Positions 1 to 7,838 of a stretch of 64,000 nt of DNA are shown piece by piece. Below the pieces are notes generated by a model. That model worked only from the letters and a program-made list of their open reading frames with translations. It was not told the origin of the DNA and did no database searches. The stretch is taken from assembly GCF_000983115.1 (NCBI RefSeq), contig NZ_CGIH01000026.1, positions 1-64,000 on the forward strand, in the 5' to 3' direction. Origin of the DNA: Syntrophomonas zehnderi OL-4 (GTDB lineage Bacteria; Bacillota; Syntrophomonadia; Syntrophomonadales; Syntrophomonadaceae). The translations under genes and the position numbers were made by a program. Every line of letters begins with the position of its first letter. Positions within the stretch are counted from its first letter, which is position 1.

Positions 1-140
1 AGATAGCAATACGCAGTCGCTGGCTGCATAACTTAAATCTATCGGGTTTTAAAAGAACAAAATACTTTGAAGGGGGTACTATGTCCTTTTTCGGAAATTG
101 TCATAGTCTGACTGTTATATCTTAGCCAACATGGTAATAA

Positions 141-3023
141 ATGTTATTGCTAATTATAACAGATAGCTTTGACTTATCTTTTTTCGAATATTTTTTTGAA
201 TTATGCAAAAGTCTCAGTTCCCAAAATGGACAAGTTGTTTTAGTCGTTATCAATAAGCTTAACGGGACTATCGAAAATATTAAGTCTTTGTCTAACATTT
301 ACCCTGGGGTATTTGGTCCTGTAGAGAAGTGGTACGGTCCTTTTTTCACGCTTGATGTAAATGCAGCTAATGGTATATTAGGGGTTACTGCAGGTAAGCA
401 AACCTCCGGAAAATACTCTGACTCTAACATATATTACTTTAATGCTATTAATATAAACAGTAATACTTCTTTCACAACTCCTTTAGGGCCGGTAAACAGA
501 ACTGATGGAGCTGCTAATTGTGCCGATAAAATTTTTTCTTTTCCCGTTAATAAACATCTGTTTGGTGTAGAGCGGATTCAGGGTGCTTTTACTTCTGTTG
601 GTTACAATAATCGTTGGTATCAACATTTTAGGACAATATACAATGCCACTACTGGTGCAGTAATAATGACTTTATCTCCTGGTCAAGTAAACGATGATAG
701 GAATACTAATATTAGAATCCCTGGTGGTAGAGTTGTCGGTACTATGTCAGATCAACGTTTTGCCGTTTTGGACGGTCAATTGAGATTTTATGACCCAAAT
801 GGTATGCTGCTATGGAGTAAACCGGGAGGCACAATTGGTGCACCGGCCTATTTCTTAGGGTTAGTAGTATATTGCGCGGATGGTCAGATTCAGTTACTGA
901 ATCCTAATAACGGGCAGCAAGTAGGGGCAAGCATCCCATACACATATGTCAGCAACAATACCCAGTACTTATACACGAGGGATAGCAACGGCATAACACA
1001 CGTTTTTAGTCAGCTGCAAGGTCTACAGTATCTCAAACAAGCTATTGAGAATCATAATTGGGATCCGGATAAATGTAATGTCGTAGTATCCGTTATAGAC
1101 ACAGATGGTTTTAAGGATTTTGAGGCTCAAAAAGATAGTATTGTGTCCCTTTTACAGGCCCATAACCTTAAACTCGCAGTTATATCACCGCCTACAGGAC
1201 TGACTAAATCACAGGCCGGGCAGATGATAGCGAAAAATCCCGAAGGTGGCTGGTGGATTCAAACTGCTGATGATATGTCCATCCCGTTAAGCGACCTGGC
1301 GAAAAAGATCATAAAGGCTGTAGATGAGGATCGCGGGGCAGATAATATCGTATTGGTCGGGCAGGATGCTGCTTTGCGAGCCAATTATCAAGATCCCGAA
1401 GAAGACCCGGCAACAATGATGACCTGGTCATTTACCCATGATCCCGATAAACTGGGCGATTATGAGCTGGTGGAAAAAGCAGATATATCTACCCTTCATG
1501 ACACCAGTAAAACGGTTGTGCCAGAGGAAAATCAAACCACTTTGGATCTTACTTTTGACCAGGCAGGAACCTATAAAGTATACTGCAAGGCCCAGGATCG
1601 TCCCAATACCACCGAAGCTTACCGGGAACATGAAAAGGCCGGTAATAAATGGTCGAACCAGGACGCATACATTACCATCATCGCTCACTATAAACCCGTG
1701 GCAAGCTTTACGATCACGGACACCACAGTAAACAAGAATGTACCATTAAGCATTATTGATAACAGTTATGATCCTGACCTATATAATCCAATCAGCCAGG
1801 CTACAACCGATCCCTTAAACCAGAAAGGCCTGCGCTGCTGGCAGTGGCAGTATAAGAAGCCCGATGGGACATGGGAGAGCTATATCCGATATGACAATGT
1901 TCCACCGGCGATCAACGCAGCAGCAGGAACGTATCAGATCCGCTTGCGGGTGCAAGATGTTTTTGAAGCTTGGTCAGATTGGACAGAAACCAAATCATTT
2001 AATGTTGTCAACCGTTCTCCCGTTGCCGACTTTATAGTGAATCCAAATCCTACTTTTACTAAGCTTTCAACTACCATTACAGATAAAAGTTATGATCCGG
2101 ACGGCGAACCAATCGTTGAATATAAATGGGAAATTCAAAAAGCCAGTGATCAGACAGATATATTTATTCATACAACTCCAGATCCCTTTGGATATACGTG
2201 GGAGGATACGGGATCTTACAGAGTTAAACTGACCGTAAAAGATCCTGAGGGGGCTACTGGAACGGCTGAAAAAATAGTTGTAGTCAATGAAGCCAAACCT
2301 CCTATTGCCAGAATCAGCGTACCCAACCCGGTATATTCTGGCGAGATAAGTCTGATGGACGGACGAGCCTCCACAGCAGAGGCACCTGGCTCTACACTGG
2401 AGTGGGCTTATTGGCAGTATAAGAAGCCGGGCCAGGATTGGTCAGATACCCATACTCAAATTCACGGCGGGAACTTTAATCTGCCCCAGGAACGATGGCT
2501 GATGTTCCCGATATATCCGGCAGATAATGAGTTAGGACAATGGGCGGTAAGATTGGTTGTAGTAGACAGTTTGGGGCAATTCTCTGCACCTGCAGAAAAA
2601 ACATTTACCGTTACAGAAGGCTGGGAGATCACAGGCCAAATTATTCCCGAAGTAGGTGAACGGGGCCGCAACATGCGCATCCAGGCTTATGCCCACAGAA
2701 AGGGCAAGCCTAACGAAAAATACCAGATCGACAGCATGAAAGCAGAGTTGGCCTATCTGGACGCTGCCTGTACAAAATCAGGTCGGGCAGTAGCAGAAGG
2801 AATTGAAACCCTGAACATGCCTTACGATGCTAGTAAGGCTGATTTTAGAGTTACCTATATGGTACGAGAAAAAATCTATGAAACCAATCGCTGGCCAGCA
2901 GACGGAATGTATCAGATTAAAGTTATTGGTCAAAAGGGAACCACCCGTAAAGAGATTGTACTGCCGTTCAGCATCAAAGGTAATATCCATCAGAGATTCT
3001 ATATTCAAACAAGAAGCTGGTAA
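141..3023 (+). CDS. Large PKD-repeat, surface-type protein with propeller-like N-terminal region
   Basis: A 960-residue protein of unknown function. Residues about 75-290 resemble PQQ/quinoprotein-like beta-propeller repeats (short strands ending in phrases such as GQLRFYDPNG and GQIQLLNPNNG). Residues about 310-400 form an alpha/beta segment, and three PKD-like immunoglobulin folds begin near 518, 624 and 721, each opening with a P-V/I-A-x-F/I motif followed by a SYDPD-type loop. A near repeat WQYKKPDGTW / WQYKKPGQDW occurs in the first and third. PKD folds usually serve in extracellular adhesion or surface display, but no clear signal peptide or anchor is seen here. The ATG at 141 has no ribosome site, whereas a good one at 70-76 precedes a 14-codon frame ending at 125. 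The 5' end may therefore be frameshifted or the true start may lie elsewhere. It is cargo of the sigK element. Confidence 0.65.
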   Translation: MLLLIITDSFDLSFFEYFFELCKSLSSQNGQVVLVVINKLNGTIENIKSLSNIYPGVFGPVEKWYGPFFTLDVNAANGILGVTAGKQTSGKYSDSNIYYFNAININSNTSFTTPLGPVNRTDGAANCADKIFSFPVNKHLFGVERIQGAFTSVGYNNRWYQHFRTIYNATTGAVIMTLSPGQVNDDRNTNIRIPGGRVVGTMSDQRFAVLDGQLRFYDPNGMLLWSKPGGTIGAPAYFLGLVVYCADGQIQLLNPNNGQQVGASIPYTYVSNNTQYLYTRDSNGITHVFSQLQGLQYLKQAIENHNWDPDKCNVVVSVIDTDGFKDFEAQKDSIVSLLQAHNLKLAVISPPTGLTKSQAGQMIAKNPEGGWWIQTADDMSIPLSDLAKKIIKAVDEDRGADNIVLVGQDAALRANYQDPEEDPATMMTWSFTHDPDKLGDYELVEKADISTLHDTSKTVVPEENQTTLDLTFDQAGTYKVYCKAQDRPNTTEAYREHEKAGNKWSNQDAYITIIAHYKPVASFTITDTTVNKNVPLSIIDNSYDPDLYNPISQATTDPLNQKGLRCWQWQYKKPDGTWESYIRYDNVPPAINAAAGTYQIRLRVQDVFEAWSDWTETKSFNVVNRSPVADFIVNPNPTFTKLSTTITDKSYDPDGEPIVEYKWEIQKASDQTDIFIHTTPDPFGYTWEDTGSYRVKLTVKDPEGATGTAEKIVVVNEAKPPIARISVPNPVYSGEISLMDGRASTAEAPGSTLEWAYWQYKKPGQDWSDTHTQIHGGNFNLPQERWLMFPIYPADNELGQWAVRLVVVDSLGQFSAPAEKTFTVTEGWEITGQIIPEVGERGRNMRIQAYAHRKGKPNEKYQIDSMKAELAYLDAACTKSGRAVAEGIETLNMPYDASKADFRVTYMVREKIYETNRWPADGMYQIKVIGQKGTTRKEIVLPFSIKGNIHQRFYIQTRSW

Positions 3024-3045
3024 GCTTATAAAATTTACTCTTTTA

Positions 3046-3077
3046 GGCTCTGGATTTATTTCCAGGGCCTTTTTTTA
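3046..3077 (+). terminator. Intrinsic terminator after the PKD protein gene
   Basis: A nine-base stem (3046-3054 with 3061-3069, one G-U pair) and a six-base loop are followed by a run of seven T. It separates the PKD gene from the HD-GYP gene. Confidence 0.8.
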
Positions 3078-3107
3078 TATGCGGTTTTAAGAGAGGGGGG
3101 TTAATTC

Positions 3108-3662
3108 TTGTCAACGGATGTTAATGATTCTGCCCAGGAAATATCCAGAATGCTTTTAAGTTGTCCAGATTTGTTACCACATTCGATCAAGGTATTTTTA
3201 ACGGTGGGTAAAATTATTGATGCTTTACCGGATAAGGCCTTAACCGGTAAAGAGGTTAGGGATGTTCTGACCGCGGCTCTTTTACATGATGTGGGTAAAT
3301 CAAGTTGGAAAAAGGACTGGTTCGTGAAGCCGCGCTATCTGATAAACGATGATGACTGGAAACAAATGCAGCAGCATCCTTTGGACGGTGCGCAACTATT
3401 AAGCGTTTTACCAGAAATACCAAAGTCAATAATTCGGCTTGTAGCAGAACATCATGAACGTCCAGAGGGAAAGGGATACCCGCAACAGAAAGAACCGGAA
3501 TTTTTATGCATCCTTCTGGCTGCGGCTGATGTCTATTCTGCTTGTACGGAGAATAGAGCCTATAGAAATAATAAAAAGTTTGCTGCCCATGAGGCTATAG
3601 AACAAGTGGCGTCTTTTGCTTCTACGGAAATTATTGAGGCACTTTTGGGCTGGCAAATATGA
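3108..3662 (+). CDS. HD-GYP-type phosphohydrolase domain protein
   Basis: A 184-residue single-domain protein. It has the metal-binding signature LLHDVGKS near residue 60, a second histidine in QQHPLDGAQLL, HHERPEGKGYP carrying the GYP signature near residue 120, and the late aspartate in AAADVYSAC. This order is that of HD-GYP domains, which typically hydrolyse cyclic di-GMP. There is no receiver or sensor domain, so its input is unknown. The start is TTG at 3108 behind a GAGGGGGG ribosome site; no ATG in this frame fits as well. It lies inside the sigK element between two cargo genes. A role in sporulation-linked signalling is conceivable, but only its location suggests that. Confidence 0.75.
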   Translation: MSTDVNDSAQEISRMLLSCPDLLPHSIKVFLTVGKIIDALPDKALTGKEVRDVLTAALLHDVGKSSWKKDWFVKPRYLINDDDWKQMQQHPLDGAQLLSVLPEIPKSIIRLVAEHHERPEGKGYPQQKEPEFLCILLAAADVYSACTENRAYRNNKKFAAHEAIEQVASFASTEIIEALLGWQI

Positions 3663-3753
3663 TCTAAACGAGGTCTTCCCGTATAACCATTATTTGGGCT
3701 AATAAGACAACCTGATTATTTAATAAAAATTATAATAAAAAGGAGTTGATGGC

Positions 3754-3921
3754 TTGGAAGAGAAACCTATAGTAATACCAGGAAAAAGACCAAATGTTAA
3801 TCTTGTATTTACCGGGGGTGATGGCGAAAAAAAGGCCTACAAGATTTTAGCGGATATCGTTATTAAAAAGTTTACTGAGGAAAAAGAAAAAGAACTCGAA
3901 GGAGAGAAGAAATGCGAGTAG
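3754..3921 (+). CDS. Small 55-residue protein overlapping the recombinase start
   Basis: This ORF starts at TTG 3754 behind an AAGGAG site at 3740-3744 and ends at TAG 3919-3921, ten bases inside the recombinase gene whose ATG is at 3912. It encodes a charged protein beginning MEEKPIVIPG and ending in a Lys/Glu-rich helix. The overlap implies translational coupling with the recombinase. I recognise no family. Small partners of large serine recombinases include recombination directionality factors, and one is known for the Clostridioides difficile sigK element, so that role is a reasonable but unproven guess. Confidence 0.5.
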   Translation: MEEKPIVIPGKRPNVNLVFTGGDGEKKAYKILADIVIKKFTEEKEKELEGEKKCE

Positions 3922-5426
3922 CGGTTTATGCTCGTGTAAGCACGGAAGATCAAGCCCAACATGGCTACAGCATTAATGAACAAATTCAAAGCGGCATACA
4001 AAGGGCTAATGAGCTGGGAGCTATTGAGATAGTAAAATTTATAGACGAAGGATATAGCGGCGCAACATTAGAGCGTCCGGGCTTATCGGATCTGCGTAAC
4101 GAGGTAAGCCAGGGTCTGATTGATGCTGTAGTATTAAGAGATCCTGACCGTCTTAGCAGGAAATTATCATACCAGTTATTGCTGACAGAAGAATTCGAAA
4201 AAGGCGATGTTAAATTAGAATTTCTTGATTTTACCTGGGAAGATACCCCCGAAGGTCGGCTTTTTTACAGTATGAAAGGTGCTATTGCTGAGTATGAGCG
4301 GGATAAAATCAAAGAACGAATGATTCGCGGCAAAAATCAAAAAGCCCGCCAAGGCGGTGTCCCTATGAATTTCAGCCTGTATGGGTATGATTACGAACCC
4401 CGAACCGGAATTAAAATAAACCCAGACGAAGCCGAAGTAGTGAAATATATTTTTGAACGATTTACAGCTTATTATAGTCCTGCGGCAATCACTATAGAAC
4501 TCAATGAAAGAGGAGTTCCCACTAAAAAGAACACGTATTGGTATCGACAGGTAGTAAGACAAATTCTTATGAATCCTGCTTATAAAGGGGAGTGGCATTA
4601 CTTAAAAAACCACGAAAACCCCATTATAATTCCGGTGCCTCAAATAGTGGAGACGACTACTTGGGAAAAGGCCCAGGAGATTTTGGCAGAATCCAGAAGA
4701 CTATGGGCTAAGCGGGGCAAGCAGCAATATTTGTTATCAGGATTAATTACCTGCACTGATTGCGGTACACCTATGGGGGGAGTTCACGCTAATTATTGGG
4801 GCAGAAAAGTACGTTGTTATACGTGTAGAAAATCAAAATCCACTAACCGTATACCGGGTTGTGAACCCGCTAAATACATTAATGCAGAGAGTTTGGAATT
4901 AATAGTATGGGAAGAAATAAAAGAGGTATTATCTAATCCGGATAAGCTCTTAATCGAAATTAATCAAAGTCTGCCGAGTAATAATAATTATAAAAATGAG
5001 ATCAAGCGTCTTGAAAAACAACTGACAGAAACCGAACGAGGCAGAGCGCAACTTTTGGATGTAATATCCCTTGGCCTGGCTGAACTGGATGCCGGAACTA
5101 AAAACAAACTATATCAGTTAAAGCAACGTAAAGAATCCTTGGAGAAACGTATAGGGGAAATAAAAAAAGAGGCCAATCTCAGTATATCCGGAAACGATAT
5201 CAAAAAACTTAAAAAGCTAGGTAAACAAGTTTTAGAAAATATTGATGAATTGGAGTTTGAAGACAAGAAAAGGATAGTACGAAGCCTGGTAGCACAAGTA
5301 AATATATCCGGCAGGATACACGGCACTTACCATGAACCAGGTGATTTACCCGGAGTAAATATAAAAATAACCTTTAATCATCGAATCGCCGATTCCATAA
5401 GGGTTTTAGCCGAAGCACGATATTGA
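3912..5426 (+). CDS. spoIVCA: Large serine recombinase, SpoIVCA type
   Basis: A 504-residue large serine recombinase, close to the usual length of about 500 for SpoIVCA. The N-terminal resolvase domain (1-150) begins RVAVYARVSTEDQ with nucleophile Ser10. A recombinase domain follows (about 160-265), then a zinc ribbon with CTDC near 280 and CYTC near 301, and a long coiled coil at about 355-445. Such enzymes excise DNA by site-specific recombination between attachment sites. The gene ends 19 bases before the first Met codon of the sigma-K C-terminal fragment and runs in the same direction, which identifies it as the enzyme expected to rejoin sigK in the mother cell. The start is ATG 3912, overlapped by the small upstream ORF. 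Confidence 0.9.
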   Translation: MRVAVYARVSTEDQAQHGYSINEQIQSGIQRANELGAIEIVKFIDEGYSGATLERPGLSDLRNEVSQGLIDAVVLRDPDRLSRKLSYQLLLTEEFEKGDVKLEFLDFTWEDTPEGRLFYSMKGAIAEYERDKIKERMIRGKNQKARQGGVPMNFSLYGYDYEPRTGIKINPDEAEVVKYIFERFTAYYSPAAITIELNERGVPTKKNTYWYRQVVRQILMNPAYKGEWHYLKNHENPIIIPVPQIVETTTWEKAQEILAESRRLWAKRGKQQYLLSGLITCTDCGTPMGGVHANYWGRKVRCYTCRKSKSTNRIPGCEPAKYINAESLELIVWEEIKEVLSNPDKLLIEINQSLPSNNNYKNEIKRLEKQLTETERGRAQLLDVISLGLAELDAGTKNKLYQLKQRKESLEKRIGEIKKEANLSISGNDIKKLKKLGKQVLENIDELEFEDKKRIVRSLVAQVNISGRIHGTYHEPGDLPGVNIKITFNHRIADSIRVLAEARY

Positions 5427-5445
5427 CATTAAGACGGAAGTCCTT
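5425..5445 (+). other. Probable right attachment site of the sigK element
   Basis: In the sigma-K frame the bases just before the first ATG read D-I-K-T-E-V-L, and T-E-V-L aligns with N-E-I-L, which precedes MHLR in uninterrupted sigma-K. The crossover should therefore fall within about 5425-5445. The matching half-site at the other end of the element is outside the window, so the exact core cannot be defined. Confidence 0.55.
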
Positions 5446-5796
5446 ATGCATTTGCGCAATATCAAGAAACTTAAAACGGAGATATCAATCTACGATCCCA
5501 TCGGTTATGACAAGGAAGGTAATGAAATATCGCTGATTGATATCTTGACTACAGACAGCGAAATAGTTGAAATGGTTGAGGCTCGCCTGCAGGAGGAAAA
5601 GGTGAGGGATAAATTAGATACTCTAACCCGCCGGGAAAGACAAGTCATCGAGATGCGTTATGGTATTTTTACTGGTTTAAAGGAAACTCAACGCGATATC
5701 GCCAAGAAACTGGGGATCTCAAGATCATATGTTTCCAGGATTGAAAAGCGGGCGGTAAATAAGCTGATCAAGGAAATAAGGATCGAAAACACCTAA
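5446..5796 (+). CDS. sigK: Sigma-K C-terminal half (SpoIIIC-type exon)
   Basis: A 116-residue fragment starting MHLRNIKKLKTEISIYDPIG, with DKEGNEISLIDIL and a complete sigma region 4 (RRERQVIEMRYG, TQRDIAKKLGISRSYVSRIEK). These are hallmark sequences of sigma-K, the late mother-cell sporulation factor. Regions 1.2 and 2, which bind the -10 element and core enzyme, are missing. They should lie in the N-terminal exon on the far side of the element. The ATG at 5446 corresponds to an internal Met of intact sigma-K and has no ribosome site, so this part should be translated only after excision. No frameshift is seen. It is not sigma-E, whose sequence differs around the DPIG segment. Confidence 0.9.
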   Translation: MHLRNIKKLKTEISIYDPIGYDKEGNEISLIDILTTDSEIVEMVEARLQEEKVRDKLDTLTRRERQVIEMRYGIFTGLKETQRDIAKKLGISRSYVSRIEKRAVNKLIKEIRIENT

Positions 5797-5797
5797 A

Positions 5798-5926
5798 ATG
5801 GGTAAGCTTACACCTGAGTATATTAGGGTAAGTTTTATTGCTATACAGGCAGGAGAATTACTGGAAGCCACTGCTGGTTCGAACCAGCCTGATTATATCG
5901 ATGACTTAGGTAATAGGTTACTATGA
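5798..5926 (+). CDS. Possible 42-residue ORF after sigK
   Basis: An ATG one base after the sigK stop opens a 42-codon frame (MGKLTPEYIRVSFI...). The ribosome site is weak and no family is recognised. A perfect 16-base palindrome at 5873-5888 lies inside it. It may be coupled to sigK translation or be chance. Confidence 0.25.
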   Translation: MGKLTPEYIRVSFIAIQAGELLEATAGSNQPDYIDDLGNRLL

Positions 5927-6020
5927 GGATTTTCTCAAAAATAATGCATTGTTATATTAAGTATCAATACATTGTGCGAGTTAATTACTTGATTAACTAA
6001 AAAGGATTGGGTATGGTTAA

Positions 6021-6058
6021 AAAAGCAGCCCGAGGGCGGTCGTCCCAGGGCTGCTTTT
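6021..6058. terminator. Bidirectional terminator between sigK and the secreted protein gene
   Basis: Perfect 11-base arms AAAAGCAGCCC (6021-6031) and GGGCTGCTTTT (6048-6058) give A and T tracts on both strands. It serves the convergent genes on either side. Confidence 0.85.
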
Positions 6059-6066
6059 GCGTGTAA

Positions 6067-7110
6067 CTACTTCAAGATTACTGGCTTCAGTTGCAACATT
6101 GAATCCAGGTTATTGATAGCCTTGGCGTCAATTATGACGGTCTTGCCTTGCTTCATGATCTTGGCAATTATTGGAGTTAGTTTGGCCACCAATTGGGCTT
6201 TTATACTGGCCGGAATCGGTACTCCGATAACCTTGCCAATTAGGTCTACGATTATCATAGCAACTACCGGAGCCATGATGTCAATCATCTGGTCTGAGGC
6301 CATCAGGGCGATTCCATAGGCCAGATAAGGGGCAAATTGAGCATCAACCCCGGCTGCAATTAGTTTCTCCTGTATCTTGGCTGTATCAGGTGGGGTTTGA
6401 CCGGTAATAACGCTCAGAACAACCGGATACAATTTGGCCTTTAGTTCATCCTTGGTGCCGGGATAACCCTGGCTTATCATCAGGTCGGCCAAAGATTCGG
6501 CCGCATATGCGGCAATCTGAGGCGCATATTTCTGCAAGAGCCCGGCAATTATTTTATCCATGGCTTGCTGTGTCTTGGCTTGATTGTTGGTAATCATTCC
6601 GGTGTACAGGGCCTTAATTACCTCTGGCGGTACATACTTCTGAATCTCTTTAAGGTCTTTCTCCGGGATGTACGTTATTATTTGAGCCAGGGTCTGCTTA
6701 AACTGATCGGATTGAATAAACTTGGCGACATCATCAAAGGTGATCTCATTGGTCGGCAATTCGGGAATGGAACCAATATCAGGAATAACCACAGGAATTT
6801 CGGGAATTGTAGGCGGAGTAGTAGGTGTAGTCGGTATTGTCGGTGTTGTTGGCGGAGTAGTCGGCGTTGCTGGTGTAGTACCAGGAATCGCTGGAAGGCC
6901 CGGTATCGATGGCAAGCTTATGTTGGGCAAGCCGCCGCCAGATGGGCTTGATGGCAGTGAAGGAATACTGATATTTCCTACCCCCGGAAGACTTATTCCT
7001 GATGAACCCGAAGGCAGAGCATTTCCGCCCAGGTTAAACGCCAGTGCCGGACAAACAAAGGTAAAACTAAATACCAAGGCAAGTAACAAAGCAATTATTT
7101 TTCTCTTCAT
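6067..7110 (-). CDS. Secreted Pro/Thr/Gly-rich protein of unknown function
   Basis: A 347-residue protein from ATG 7110, chosen because a GGGGAGG site sits at the right distance; a longer frame from 7149 lacks one. Residues 1-25 are a signal peptide (KRKIIALLLALVFSF, cleavage after a PALA motif). Residues about 25-120 are low complexity, rich in Gly, Ser, Pro and Thr, with IPTTP/TPPT-type repeats resembling a cell-wall-spanning linker. Residues about 125-347 are helical with hydrophobic stretches near 280-310 (MAPVVAMIIVDLIGKVIG) and no recognised domain. There is no LPXTG or SLH anchor. It is monocistronic, flanked by the terminator at 6021-6058. Confidence 0.7.
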   Translation of the reverse strand: MKRKIIALLLALVFSFTFVCPALAFNLGGNALPSGSSGISLPGVGNISIPSLPSSPSGGGLPNISLPSIPGLPAIPGTTPATPTTPPTTPTIPTTPTTPPTIPEIPVVIPDIGSIPELPTNEITFDDVAKFIQSDQFKQTLAQIITYIPEKDLKEIQKYVPPEVIKALYTGMITNNQAKTQQAMDKIIAGLLQKYAPQIAAYAAESLADLMISQGYPGTKDELKAKLYPVVLSVITGQTPPDTAKIQEKLIAAGVDAQFAPYLAYGIALMASDQMIDIMAPVVAMIIVDLIGKVIGVPIPASIKAQLVAKLTPIIAKIMKQGKTVIIDAKAINNLDSMLQLKPVILK

Positions 7111-7293
7111 GATAAACCTCCCCAAAAATCTCTCGTATTCAGAGCTCAATCCCAGTTAAACCTACAATCACCTCCCAGTTAATGTATACCAATAATATTA
7201 TTTTAGGATACCTATATAATACTCAGAGACAAGCCCCTGTGTAAAGTTTCAATTTTCTGAATATTATTACTTTTATACAACTTATTTTCTATT

Positions 7294-7400
7294 TTGTATA
7301 TTAATCAATCACCAATTACCAGGTTGCATATCATTGCCACCGATGGATGTTTGGCAACCGATGGAGGATTTATGGTAGGGAAAGGTATACTTATTAATAA
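7294..7400 (+). pseudogene. Remnant resembling an IS91/Y2-type transposase
   Basis: Translation of this stretch contains RLHIIATDGCL then DGGFMVGKG, which resembles the central H-x-h-x-x-x-DGCF...DGxF block of IS91-like transposases. Only about 30 residues match, the catalytic tyrosine region is absent, and the frame then drifts into unrelated sequence. I read it as a decayed insertion sequence fragment; chance similarity is possible. Confidence 0.35.
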
Positions 7401-7479
7401 TCTATGTTCCCCGGATAAAGGAAGTTCAAAATCTGGTTATACTAGGATTGGAGAGCATAACAATAAACTATTTATAATT

Positions 7480-7800
7480 AAGGGGGTAGCTGTAATGAAG
7501 GTAGCTTTAAAAAAGTACCTTGTATGCAGGGTAACGATACGATTGTCTGAGATGCCCCAAGTCTTTCGCTGAGTCGGGACAAGAAAGCCTGAGGAGAATC
7601 GCAGTTTAGTGAGAGGTGAAAGCCAATAACAAAACGGGTTTCAGAAGCTACTTGCCGTTGCGATAGACTAAATGAGAATGGTTGCATTATGGACATCTAA
7701 TTGATACATTGTTTTGCATGAGGACTTGTTTCCTTCGGGAGGTATTCGCTTTATCGCAAAAATAGTGTGCCAAGGGGGATGGCAAGTCCTCAATTTTCAT
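7480..7800 (+). ncRNA. Unassigned structured segment upstream of the nitroreductase
   Basis: A strong AAGGGGGT site (7480-7487) precedes a 25-codon ORF (7495-7572, MKVALKKYLVCR...). After it come nested complementary blocks: ATCGCA near 7598 with TGCGAT near 7659 enclosing AACGG near 7634 with CCGTT near 7655, and a GTTTAGT/ACTAAAT pairing that would cross them. A nine-base stem GAGGACTTG (7720-7728) / CAAGTCCTC (7783-7791) follows just before the nitroreductase gene. I could not match this to T-box, cobalamin, SAM, c-di-GMP or group II intron consensus. It could be a leader RNA with a short leader peptide, an independent small RNA, or residue of the neighbouring mobile element. The rest of the 7111-7838 gap holds the promoter region of the secreted protein and the transposase remnant. 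Confidence 0.35.
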
Positions 7801-7838
7801 TTAAGTTTACAAAATGTTTTCTGAAGGGAGCGAGTTAA

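Larger units (their letters stand above)
1..5440 (+). mobile_element. Right-hand part of a skin-type element interrupting sigK
   Basis: The recombinase at 3912-5426 stops about 20 bases before a fragment that is clearly the C-terminal half of sigma-K, and the sigma frame stays open back across the junction. This is the layout of the skin element of Bacillus subtilis and some clostridia, which is excised during sporulation to rebuild sigK. The left end and the N-terminal half of sigK must lie upstream of the window. Visible cargo is a PKD-domain protein, an HD-GYP protein and a 55-codon ORF. Bases 1-140 hold no supported gene: two short frames run in from the left edge and stop at 31 and 125. 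The element boundary is inferred, not mapped. Confidence 0.8.

Noticed and set aside
5873-5888. GCTGGTTCGAACCAGC resembles a tRNA T-arm
   Set aside because: It is a perfect palindrome with a six-base rather than seven-base loop, and there are no acceptor, D or anticodon arms around it.
6722-7159. 145-codon ORF on the plus strand, Gly/Val/Ile-rich
   Set aside because: It is the antisense shadow of the Pro/Thr repeat region of the secreted protein; the minus frame has a signal peptide and ribosome site.
7560-7620. GGGACAAGAAAG resembles the 5' end of group II introns, and CTGAGATGCCC resembles a piece of RNase P RNA
   Set aside because: No domain V hairpin or reverse transcriptase follows, and no other RNase P motif is present; the matches are too short.
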